Shown here: piece by piece, positions 34,906-47,200 of the stretch
How the letters are laid out: each line of letters opens with the position of its first letter
Numbering within the stretch: position 1 is the stretch's first letter
Source: Agelaius tricolor
Taxonomy: Eukaryota; Chordata; Aves; Passeriformes; Icteridae
Direction of reading: 5' to 3'
Length of the DNA: 64,000 bases
NCBI GenBank assembly: GCA_023055355.1
Contig: JALJCS010000009.1
Span: 44,112,501 to 44,176,500, forward strand
Made by a program: the position numbers and the translations under genes
The notes under the pieces: model-generated
Told to the model about the DNA's origin: nothing
Databases searched by the model: none
The model's input: only the letters and a program-made list of their open reading frames with translations

Positions 34906-36827
34906 GTGGTGAAAGCAGGACATGCACTCACCTGGATAATGATGTGAATAAGAACAGTTAGCTGCTAATCTTCACTTAAGTGTCTTTTTGAAGGACACAG
35001 CCCTGAAAACTGCTGAGCTCTCAAGCCAAAGCAAATATAATCCTTTGTAATCATAAAACCTTGGCAAGCCAGACTTCCCCAGCCCTTCTTTTGTAACATC
35101 CCATTATCAAAAGTAACTCATTTTAAAATATGAGTGTTTTCTGGGCAAGCTTGAGGGAGGAAACTTTTCCTTCTCTGTTCCTCCAGCTGCTGAAGGGAAT
35201 GGACACATCTCAGAAGTGGACAGGAGTGTCTGATCATACTGGGAAAGCTGGAGTTGTTCTTTTGTTCCCCCCTCCCTTACCACCATTTGGTCAATGCTCA
35301 ATTTCTATCATCAGTCATGTTCCCACGTTGAGGCATCAGATCAGGCTCACAGGGAATCAGCCAGAACCTCTGGGGGATGAAGCCACGTGTGGCACCTGAG
35401 GTAGGGATGAGTAACTCACAAATGAGCCCAACGTGAGCCCAACAAGACTGTCCAGTGTTTAGCTGGGAGGCCCATAAAATGAGCACAGGGGCAATGGCAG
35501 GGGATGTCACTGCAGATCTGACAGCTGGCTGACGCGTGCTGGTTTGAGCTCACATTGCACAAGCATGTCATGGTATTTGAGAAACTGTTTTGCCAAGAGG
35601 AGAGTGAAGAAAACTACCTGCAAATGCTATCTGGTCATACAGATGATGTTTCAGCTGTCACTTTAGAGCTCATGCGTGCCTTTGTGTGTTCTTTCACACC
35701 CTCTTCCACCGAATCCTGGTGCTTACAACAGTGAGAACAAACTGAAAAAGAAGATCCCTTGTTAGTATATGAATATGGTCCTGATAGAAAGCTCTGTTAC
35801 AAATAAATATCTATATACTGTCATAGGGATAAAACTGCTCTCGTTAGCACAGGGCACAAAACCAGGTTGCTACATGCTGAGATAAGGTCAGAAGGGAAAT
35901 AATGATGGAAGTTACATGTCACTAACTGCAGTTTACCTATCGATTGAAAGAATGCCTCTGTTAAAACCCTTAAACAAACCCTTTCGGTGCTTTAAGAGGA
36001 TCTCAGATTAAGCAGATCCCCTTAATATCTCACTATCTATGACTGAATTTTAGTAGTTCAAGTTGAATCTTGTGCAAATGTGCCAGCACAAATTACGCAA
36101 TGTGAATCATAAACTATTCTTTAGGTGACCTCTAATCGTGGTTCTTTGCGTTTTCATTTTTAAATTACTGCAAAATAGGCTGTGAGCTCCTCAGAGTAGG
36201 AGGTTGTGAACCTCAACAAAGCACCTGATTGTTCTGGCTACCACAACAATCACGTATGTGAGAACTTTTTCGTTTTGTTTTGCTCTGCCTTTCTATTCCT
36301 CCCTCCCACACTTCAGCTCTTTGAAGCATGGCTTTTCGAGCTCAGAAACCACTCTTAGCAACTCCTGACTCAGCTTTCCATAGCCCAGAACAACAGAGGT
36401 ACTCTCAGACCTATTCTGAGCTCCCAGGAGAGCTCTTGAGAGGTGCCCTGCAGCAGCACCCACAGGCAGCATCTTAGGGCAGTCACTGCCCTTCCCTGAC
36501 AGCAGCACTGAAATGGGACAACTACACAAACTGGAATGGAAGCTCTGGCTTCAGTTTCTTGCACTTCTTACAGTTTCTTTTACAGTTTCTTCCGTGCCTG
36601 GTCTGGAAATTGGCTGAACCAAATAGCACCACCTGACTCAGCAAATCTACTCCCTGTGCATATTATGGAAGTGGGACTAAAAGGGAAATTCCAGTTAATT
36701 TGGCCATGTGCCATGCTGTTTGCAGGTGATTGCATTTTACCACATGGGTATGCTTTTTACATCTGCTTTCAAAGCAACTCAGTTCCTATTTTAAAGGCTA
36801 TTTCAGTGTGCTCCAGGATCTTGCTAA

Positions 36828-36851
36828 TTTAATGGTAAGGAACCTTTTAAT
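36828..36851 (-). terminator. Possible poly(A) signals of CD80
   Basis: Two plus-strand TTTAAT words (36,828-36,833 and 36,846-36,851) read ATTAAA on the minus strand. They lie about 1.4 kb downstream of the CD80 stop at 38,205, a 3' UTR length similar to the human gene. No canonical AATAAA was seen between them and the stop codon. Confidence 0.4.
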
Positions 36852-38204
36852 TTCCAGCCTATATTTGTTGAGAGCCAAATCTTCTGATTCCAGTTCATTT
36901 TCTCCTATAATTAGAAGTTCATTATACATGCAGCTAACAGCACAGGCTGTGATCAACTGTGATTTTCTTGGTTTCAGCCTGCTTGTTGCTTTCCTGTTGA
37001 CACAGCCCCAGGGAACAGCAGGGGAGAAGAACTTGCACTGGTGTCATAAGGGCACAGGGGTGGAAAATGAGGAGCTGCACAGGTGTGACCCAGAGTCACA
37101 GCCTTCCAGAAACTTCCTTTCTTTGTGATAAAACACTAAAAGGAAATTAGCCCAGCTTGACTCAATGGTCACGTTGGGTTTTGGAAGGGATGTTGTTGAT
37201 GAGGAGGGGAAAAGAAAAATAGTAATGAGACCTCCACACATGTGCCTTGGGAGTGAATTTGTCTGAAATTGAAATAGAGGTACCAGAAGACACAAGCAGG
37301 GCAAACTTTGAGGTGTCTGTGAGTGGGCTGAGCCCTTGCTGCCCAGAAAAGGACCTTTTCCAAGGGGGAATACCATGGCCAGGTGGTGTAAGTGGCCTGA
37401 GCACAGAGCCCTCAGTGTGGGATTCTTGTCTCCAGATGTGGCTTCCCCTGTGACCAGAACTCAGCTGGGTGTTATTTATCCTCAAGGCCTGCTGTCATTC
37501 TCCAGGGCTGCTCTGCAAAGCTGCTCACAGGGTGTGTAGTAAGGCACCTACTGCTGTTGACTTTCAATCCTACCTGCCTTCATAAATCTATTAAATGCTT
37601 GCCCACATCTTCAGGAACTTTCTGGCAAGGTCAGCTTAGACATGATTAGGAGCAACAGCTAACAGATAGGATTTTTCTGAAGATAAAAAAGTAAATTACT
37701 CAGCTGTCCACTAACCCTGAGATATTTGAGGTCCCCTTTGCTATTGAAAACCTCTTGGAGACTTGACTGGAGTTACTGAAGACTTCACAAGATGGGACCA
37801 GACACTTTACCTGTGCCAATTTTGGCCATACAAAGAATACAAATATAACTCTCCTGGTTGGTGTTCCCATAAAGGTGGGACATTGCTCTGCTGAAGTCTT
37901 TCCTGTGGCCCTAACACTAGGTATTTTTGCTGCTTTGGCTCAGTGACTTTCTGAGGGATGATGTAGGGTGTGGAGAGAGATCCAGTTTTGAAGCTCTCAG
38001 TGCTCAGTTGTATCTATCATGATCACCAAGATTCTTGGCATCCTAAAGCATCCAAAAGCATCTTAATACATAAAAATGAACCTTTATGAACCTCTTCATT
38101 ATCCCTGATTTTGAAAATATTTTGATCTGCTGTCAAAACTCCCTGTCACCCCTCCACTCTCAAACCTGAACTCAAGTGTTTCCTGCACACAAAATGTAGG
38201 AAAA

Positions 38205-41200
38205 TCATGAGCTAGTCTTAGATTTTGTGACAGTGGATGCTAAAGGGGGAAAAAAAAGGAAAATGAGAAGAAGGTACAGAAATACCTGGTGTGACAGTAA
38301 AGTTTCTATAAATGTGTATCCTACATAGAAACTTCATCAGCACTAAGAGACACCTTCCTGAAAAAGAAGCTGCACTTACCATGCCTTGGGAGGTATCTTG
38401 CTGCCAGGGTGATAGCCAGAATGAAGGTGATAACGATGATAATTGAAGCAGTAATGACATTATAAGGTGGAGGCACAGGAGGAACCACGCAGTTGTTTGT
38501 TTTTTCTGAGACGGGAGAAATAAAACATAAATAAACGGATATTGGAGTTTTCATGTAAGAGCAGGTATGTGAATTTCAGGGGTTCTGGCCAAATTCTAAC
38601 TCAGCTATTCAGCCTGAAAATGGATTTACTCAATAAACAAGCAAACAGAGCTGGCACCTAAATTCCTTCCATTCACTCACATTTGCTATGGGCTGAAATT
38701 TTTAATACATTTACTGAACATAAGAAGCTAGGTCTTTGTCCAGAATAGGACTGAGACAGGAAATATTTAGACACATGAGCTGTTTCAGGGAAATTAGCTA
38801 GGCTTGGTGAAAAAGTCTGAGTTCACAGCTAGAAAATTTCTGCTCTCAAAGGTACTCTGCACTTTTCCTTACTGTTTTCAGCAGATTTATGCCTAATTTT
38901 TTTTCCTTTTAGATTCACAGGTGAAGCAGAATGCATTTAACAGTCTAGAATATACTTTTTTCTGCATGGCAGGAACAGTGTTGTGGCAGAGTTCAGTGTC
39001 TGGAGCCCTTGACTTTTCATCAATGGAGATGGTGGAAAATCCCATTCTACCACTGGGATTTTTGAGCAGATACTGGGCCACTTTTGCATAGGACAGGATT
39101 TGCTGCCAGTCCATAGGTCTGCAGACCTGTGTGCACAGACCTTCAGTTCTTGCACCATCTGCTCTGGCACAGGTAAGCATCATTCCCCTCCTAAGACATT
39201 AATTAGCCTGATCTGCTGTTCAGCCCTCCCCTCAGGAGGGGATGCAAACCTCCAACTCTGCAGGGGTTGCCTTCTACATTTACCAGAGGCTCTGTTCTGT
39301 CTGTAACTCAGTGTTCAGCAAAGGTTTGTTTGGAGAACCATTTACACCAAAATAGGAGTGGTTCCACATCCTAAAAGCCAAAAAGTGGGAGGTTTGTGAC
39401 TGCTGTGGCTGTGTCACTGCACCCTCCTCTGATTACTGCTTTTCTTTTTTGTTGTAGCTCTCTGTTTCTATGTAGTGAGCTATTCATAACCTTATTCTCC
39501 CTTCATTAGGGACATTATGCTCTACATCCAGCAATAGCCAATATTCATAAAGCTTTAGTTCCTGGCATTTGTTCTGAAGCTGAATGGCACCTCTCCCCAC
39601 AAGCCCCTTTGATTTTAGTACGACAGATGAATAAGCTACCTTGATGAATAAGGTACAATTCCCTAGGAAAAATGCTGCTCCTCTATCTTCCCTTGAAGGT
39701 GCCCTTATCTCCACAGTAAAAACATCAGGCCCAGAGATATTTCAGAATACTTTTTTTGGTAACAACATGAAAAAAAAAATCCTTTTGGTTTTACGAATTT
39801 TCTTGCAAATCCCCTTCTACTGCAAAACATCTGGAATGTAGTGTGCTGCCTTCCCTCATGCTGTTTCCACTTGTGCCTCAAGCTTTTCAAAGCACAGACT
39901 TATCTATTATGCCATCACTTCTAAGCCATGCTCAGTGATGGAATTCTTTTCCTATGAGTTAACCCTATGTTACATTTGAAAGCAGAATTTTGTCTAGACC
40001 CCGGCTGACAGTTTCTTTCACTGAAGCAGGGACAAACATGCTTGTTGAATGAGGAAATTCTTTTAAAGTGCAGCCTGTGGTTACTAAAGCACACACGTTT
40101 CCCTGGTCCCTCTGTTCAAATACCAGGTCTGTGTCACAGAGCTGGCAGCAAGACCATGCTGGTATGGAGGGGCATGGGGTGGTGGCAGCCCCAGAGAGCC
40201 ACCAAATGTGACATTACCAGGTCACAACAGGATCAGCTCTCAGCCCAGCTGTAGCAGAGCAGCAGGAAGACAGAGCTGCCTCTGCTTGTCAGTCACTGTT
40301 GTAACTCTCCCTCCCCACCCCGGCTATCTTCCAGCCTCTAAAATATTTTGGTGTGTAGTTCACTGGTGGGATCATTGGGTGATCCTTGCACGAACACTTG
40401 CACAAAATCTACTGCATTCTCAGAGAGGCAACTCAGCAGATTCAACAAAATGCATTTTGTACAAAAACATGAATAAAACATACTCAGAAGCAAACTGGAG
40501 GACGTGGCAAAGCCGCTGTATTCAAGAGAGCAAGTGATGTTGACGTCCTTGGTCACGTTGAGCGCCAGTTTTCCAGTGACATTGTAGGGGCTGAAGCTGG
40601 ACTCAGACACCCAGCTGGCATTCCACTCCATGGACATGTTGTTGAGGGTTCCAGAGATTCTGGGCTTGGGGAAACCTCCGTGAGAAGAACAGGTTATCAC
40701 CATCTCAGTCGACTCGCAAGAGTCAGCGGACACTTCTGCCGTAATGTTGGGCTTGCTGAAGTCAGCTGCAGCAAGAGAGCTTTGGTTACCATTCTCTCAG
40801 GCCACCACAGTGAGCTCTGCAGCCCCCAAAACCAAATGGTTTGGTTACCATTCTGTCAGGCCACAGAGAGGTTTGCAGCCCCCAAACCCACAGCCAAAGC
40901 AAAGACCCCCCCCCACCTGAAGGGTATTCACCATGGGAAGTTTTTCCTGCCTATGGTCTAGGATACCAAGCAATCAGTCACTAGTGAAAGAAAGTTGCCC
41001 AACACTGTGTGTGCCCAACACTGAGCAGTGGCAAGCAAGGAGAGACAGTTTTCCTTCCAGGCCCACTGCCATCCAGCCTGGAAAATTACTTCAGATGTCC
41101 CAGCCTGATTCCAGCATTTCCCTCTCCTGATCCCCACAATAACTAGATCCCACTTCACCAAAGGGAGCAGAAGTCTGCCATAATTATTTCAGCTGGCCTG

Positions 41201-44200
41201 TTAAGACAGCAAGGGGATTTCTGGCCGGAAAGAAACTGGAGTATTTGTGGACGGGAAAAGAGATCCGTAGGTTTATGGGTTTTATGCAGTTAACTCCTCA
41301 ACCCTCATAGTTAAAAAAGGGCGCTGGCAGTACACTTCTCTTTTTTCATGCCAGTTCCCAGAAAGATAACTAAATTTGTCTCTGTGCACATATGCCCTCA
41401 GACCAGCAGGAAATGGCCTGGAGCTTGTCTTTTTTTTGTTACCAAATCTCCTGACTTATCTGGAAGTGTAACTCTCTGCTGTTAAAGGTATTCAAATGCA
41501 TGTATATATTTAAATATGTCACAAGTATCTCTGGTTGAGATAAACTGCCACAAAAACGCCGGTGGAAATGGAAAATGTCAGTGGAACTTTTTGTGGGCTA
41601 CCAATCTAAGAGAAGATTCAGATTCATTTTGAACAAAGGAACTCAGTTTCTTTAATGTAAAAAGCCTCAAAAAGCTCCGTGATTAATTTGGCCTTAGGGT
41701 GTGGAGCTGCAGTGCAGCTAGCTCCACAGGGGTCTGGATGCAGGGCTGGGATGCTGCCATGGCCACCCTATTTCTCTTTCAGCTTGGTCTTGCTAAGGGC
41801 AAGACTAAGGGCTTGGTTTAATTTTGACCCAAAGACAGCTGCCTCAGGCACCCATCACCAGTGATACCTGGGGAGGGCCCCAGGAGGGATCCTTTCACAA
41901 GAGGAAGACAAGGAGAGGAGGTTGGGTTGGTGGTGGGAATAAAATTTCTGTACCTGGGGTAGCTTTAGAAAGGTAAGAAGGGAGGCTGCTGAAATGGAAG
42001 CAGTTAACAAGCTTTCATTACTGTAACTTAACAAGTTAACACTCTTTCAGGCTTCCTGATGAAAGTCTATCTGCTACAGTATGAATAAGCTTGGACAGGC
42101 ATCCTTCAGCCCCAGAAGCTGGCACTGGAGAGCCAGGAGGTGTCAGGTGTCAGGAGGCAATGCACCTACCTGTCACAAAGAGGATGACAGACTCGCTGCA
42201 GGCCAGCACTGAGTTGCGCTGCACCACGCACTGGTAGGAGCCATTGTCTAGGATCTCCACGGGCGAGATCCACAGCGTGAGGTTCCAGGGGTCCATCTCT
42301 GTCCGGTTCTGGTACCGCTCGTGCTGGGAGATCATCTTCCCCTCTGAGTAGGCCAGCACCACGTCTGTGATGTTCTTCTGCCAGTACACCCGGTACTTGT
42401 GGAGGCTTTCTGAGCTGGGGATTTCATGGCAACAAGGCAGGCTGACCTTTTCCCCCACTTTGCTTTTGACTACTTTCTTCTCCACTGCTTGGCCTGCTGG
42501 GGAGGGGCAAACAAAAGCCAGTGAGTCAGTGAGTGGTGCAGCCTTGTGGCAGGACCTGTTCCCAAAGCTCACCCCTTTTGGCTCTGACTGCTCACATCCC
42601 TCATCAATCAGCCACTGAGCTGTTCTACAGCTTCAGCTCTGCACTGAGGGGAGCCATCCTTGGGCATGGCCTTGTACATCACACTCCACTCCCACTCAGG
42701 ATCGTGACCCAGCGGGCACACAAGGATTGCTGAAGGCAAAGGCAGGAGAGGTGCTTGCCTGAACACAACTTTTGCTGGCCCCTTTAAAAACAGGGATAGG
42801 AACACACATGCACAAACTGCTATCTCCTCTGCTCTCCCTTTTCAGAGCCTGGTGTTTGGAAAATCTGTGTCACTCTCCACTGGGTTCTCTGCATGCCTAA
42901 CAGGGCCACAGTGGATTTTTTGTCGAGGGGGGCTGGGGGATTTTTGGTAGTTATTTTTTGTAAAAGAAAAAAACCCCAAAACTGTCAAGATCCCAGAAAA
43001 TAGATTCAACCCGACAATGATACACAAAGGTTGCGGCCACACTATCATCAACCTTCCAGCATTATCAAATGAACAATTTTGCCTAGTCTAGCTAGAACAA
43101 ATTTATCTTTGTGAAAGCTCATGGATGACGTGGAACCAGCACAGATGTTCCCCAGCTCCTGGCCAGTGACTGTGCTGGTGCCATACCTGGAGTACAGCCA
43201 TGTGCTGACAACAGTAAGTTGAGACCCTTGCAGGGTGAAATTAGGTACAACTTTGACTATGTGAGCAGTAATTCCCCTGCTAAGCACCCCGCTCTTGTGA
43301 TCCGCCTTGCTTTCCCACTCCTTCCTCTTTCCATATCCGAAGGAGCAGCCCAGCAAGGAGTTCCTGCTGCTGCTGGAAGGTGACCCAGCATGGACACACA
43401 GCCCTGAGCTGCACCTGAGTTAGTGCAAGCCTGGGGATGATGTGCACCCAGCTTTGTTAGTCCAGAAGATCAGGTTGCTCTCTGTCCTGCTTGCCTAGCA
43501 CTCATCTCCAGTGCTGCAAGTGGGATATCCATCTTTTACACTCCACTGACTGAGAGCAGAAAAACAAGGAAATAGCTGTCTTCAGGACAGAAAAGATTCA
43601 GATTCCCTCTTCTTTCCCTGCAGAACACACCTCAGTAAACACACCTGGCAGAGGAAGCTGGAAAGTCCTGACAGGCTGTGTGTCACTGACGGGGACAGCG
43701 CAGCATCACCCATCGGTGTAGGGGACGGCCCACGTGCAAAGCCTGAGTGTGAGCTGAGCAATGCACAAACCTGAGCCTCAGAACTGCAAAATTTGGCTGG
43801 TGCTGGCTCACTGTTGATAGTCCCAGCCCGACTGCAGCCCTGCTGTCCAAGGCAGAGTGCAGCACTCAGGCTGGACCGGGATGCTGCGGCGTTCACATTC
43901 AGCCGGGCTCTAGGATAGGCCACCAGCTGCTTGCCTGCCAGGCCTCATTTGCTTAGCAGTGACTCACAGACCCTGGGGTGACTCACGGACCCTGGGGTCA
44001 CTGTCACAGCACAACCCCTTTGGTGACTTGCTCACAATCCTGCAGCTGCCAGTGCTAGAGGGAGACAAGCGGATGCTCAGCCAGTGCCCCAGCATAGCTG
44101 GAGTAAAGCCCAGACACAACAGGGACAGAACATTTAACAAATCTGTGGATGTGGCACTTAGGGACATGGTTTATTGATGGACTTGGCAGGGCTGAGTTAA

Positions 44201-47200
44201 AGGTTGGGCTCAAAGATCTTAAAGGTCTTTTCCAACCTAAATGATTTTGCGATTCTGTGAAATAAATTTCACTCCTCTCCCCTGCCACACACCCACCCCT
44301 GTCCCACTTGCATACTTGACATTAAATCTGTAGGAAACTCACCAAAATTACTGTGGAGATCCTGGCAACACTATGGAGTGTTTTAATATTAGTTAAATAA
44401 AATAGAATATATAATTAAATTAGCAACTTCTTGTTTAACTGCTTTCTTTCTACTCAGCCACTCCACTGGTCTTCCAAAGGGAAAGTTTCATTATTTCCCC
44501 CCATTTCCTGTACTTCCCCTTCTAATGCATTGCTGATCCTGAGCAACCAAGCTGGGGCAGGCCAGGAGCTGCTCAGCAGACTGACCTCTGTCAGCCATCA
44601 ACTGGTAACAAAATGAGAAAAAAACTAATTCTTCCACACAGGAGAAAAACTGCCTTGTCTTGCCAACCTTTGCAGCCTGAAATTCAGGATTTCTTGACAT
44701 CAGCATTTAAATTGCTGCTACTAGACCTACCCTGCAGGAAGAGTTCTTGCCCTTTCAGGAATGCCCTTTCAGCAATGCCCTTTCAGGAATGCACATATAT
44801 TTTTGGCATTCACAACATCCTCTGGCAATGACCTGTGCAGTTTGATTATATGCTGTGTGAGAAAGAATTTTGTTCTGTTCACCTTAAAAGCAGCCCACCT
44901 CAGGCTGTGATTGTTGAAGTTGCTTCTCCTGCACCTCTGTGTGTGTTTGTGTGTACATGTGTTTTTATCTTTGACCACATCTTCGCTTATTCTCACAGTG
45001 CAACTCTTACTATTATTTGAGAGACTCGAAAGAGCAGCGAGTCAAACTTTGGGACTGATAAGGATCATTTTCAATCATTTTCTATTTCCTTTTGCAGCAA
45101 TAGGGGAAGAGTAGGTGTACAGTAAATGTCAGGGTGACATCACATCATGAGTTGCATGAGGTTCTCCCTACCTTGCCCCTCAGAGTCTCCTTTGCAACCA
45201 AAAGGAGAACAAAAACTTTCTCGGGAGTACATGTGCAGGGGCTGGAAACTCCTGCTGATGTCATGAGTACCCTTAAAAGGCTCTGCACCCTTGAAACTGC
45301 AACCTGAGTGCTGCAGGCCTGAAGGAACCAAAGTCCATGAAGAGTCATTCAGCCCTACAAAAGTCCCCTTTCACTTTAGAGGTGAGCTGCAAAGCAAAAA
45401 TGAAAATCCAGTTTTGTGCCGTTTCTGCGCTGAATGCTCTCTGCAGCCAGGCTGTGGGGAAGGTATTCACCATGGAAATCATTTTTAATGACTTGTCTAG
45501 AAAAAGATCCCTCCTCTTCCCACCCCTTGGAGCCCCCCCACTCTCTTGCTGTGCACACATATCACTCCATCACTGGAAGCCCGTGGCAATGCTGAATTGA
45601 TGGAAGGGCTGACTTTCTCTTCCCTGGGCAGAAAAGCTTGCTTCATTCAAACTATGCCTGGGCTGCAGATGCCCCATGCAGCAGGGCTAAGTGGAAAAGA
45701 AAGGAATATAGAGGAGAATTGTTCCTTCTTGTCTGCTCCAGAGTCAGGAGAGCTGTTGAGCTTGTATCCCTATTTCCTGCACTCTTTGCCCAAGCCTTGA
45801 CTCAGAAATTCCCCAGCCACAGAGAGCTTTGTTATCCTGACCACACATGCAGCCAGACAGCACAGGAGAGCAGATTTCCTCTGGCAGAGAGATTTGACAG
45901 CAAAAGGCAGCTAAAGACCTAGCAATGCCCTGCAGAAGCAGCCTCAAACTGTTGGAAACCTCCAGATAAGTCCTGGTGAACAGAAGCTCCAAAGCCATTC
46001 TTTTTTCCCCCGCATTCCTCATTTCTCTGCCCTTCTGAGCCTTGCTTTGCTTTTTTTCCTTCTGGTTCCCTATTTATTTTTGCAACAGCAGCTGGTATCT
46101 CTACTCATAAGTTAATGGCATCACTGACTTTGCCTATGACCATGCACCTGAGATTGCCACTCTGCAGGTAAGCCCAGACCCCTCATTTTCTGTGAATAGC
46201 ACATTCACCCCAAACTTGCATGATTTATCCTTTGAGGGCAATGCAATATTTTACAGGGATTTCCAAGCAAAACAGACAATGAGTCAAAAAATCAAGACAT
46301 TTTGAAAAGCTGAATCCTTAAAAGACTAGACACTCCCCCTTGATCTTGTCTTTATCCCAGGTGATTTTACCAACGAGGAATGGATCCTGCCCAGGCTTTC
46401 CATGGAGCCAAAAGCCAGCAAATGTCCTGTGCTACACGTGAAATGCTTTGTGCTTAAACCAGTGGCTCCTGTGAACACACTGATGACAGCAAGACCCTGC
46501 TGGATGCCCAGATAACGTCTGTGTGGAGACACTGGCCCAGTGTCTAGTGCTCATCCTAGTGCATGATGATGGCAGCTCTGAGGTAGGGAAATGATCTGAA
46601 CAGGTTTTTCTAAAAGTTCATCATTGCTTTCTTCTGTGCTGTAACCTCGGGGTACCCCATACATGGTTTTATGCACATCCCATCTTTATGCTCCACATCC
46701 CTTCTAAACAAAAGAGTAACCCTGGTTTGCCCAGCTCTGTACTGATGATTTGGCAATTATTATAACACTCCCAGGGTGTTTCGGTGTCCCACTCCATCAG
46801 CAGCCTTCATATCATTGTAACCCTGATTTATTTTGTGTGTGTTTGCACATCTCCACCTTTAGTGAAGAAATCCTTGAAGCCATGAAGTGGCTCTGAAAAC
46901 CAGAGGGTGATCTGCAATTATCGTCTGAGAACACAAGAGGGAATCTAAAATACTTGGGCAGAGGGGCTGCAGCTGACACCTCCTGCTCCAGCTCAGGTTT
47001 CAGTAGTTGTGCAGATACAAATCTCCTGCTTTCTGAGTCAGCCTGGGACAAGCCCACTGCCCGGGTATGTCCAGTCTGCTGCGTTTGTTACATGAGTAAA
47101 ACCGCAACCCTGCACAAATCACCGGCAATTTCCTCAGCTTGGCACCAGGCAGGAGGTCAGATCCAAGCAAGGAGCTGGATATGGAACCAGAATTACTCAG

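Larger units (their letters stand above)
34588..36827. other. Intergenic DNA between the unassigned unit and the CD80 3' UTR
   Basis: No gene seen. It contains a 24-bp tandem duplication (34,857-34,905) and ordinary AT-rich sequence. A minus-strand AATAAA (plus-strand TTTATT) at about 34,598-34,604 has no associated gene that I can identify. Confidence 0.5.
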
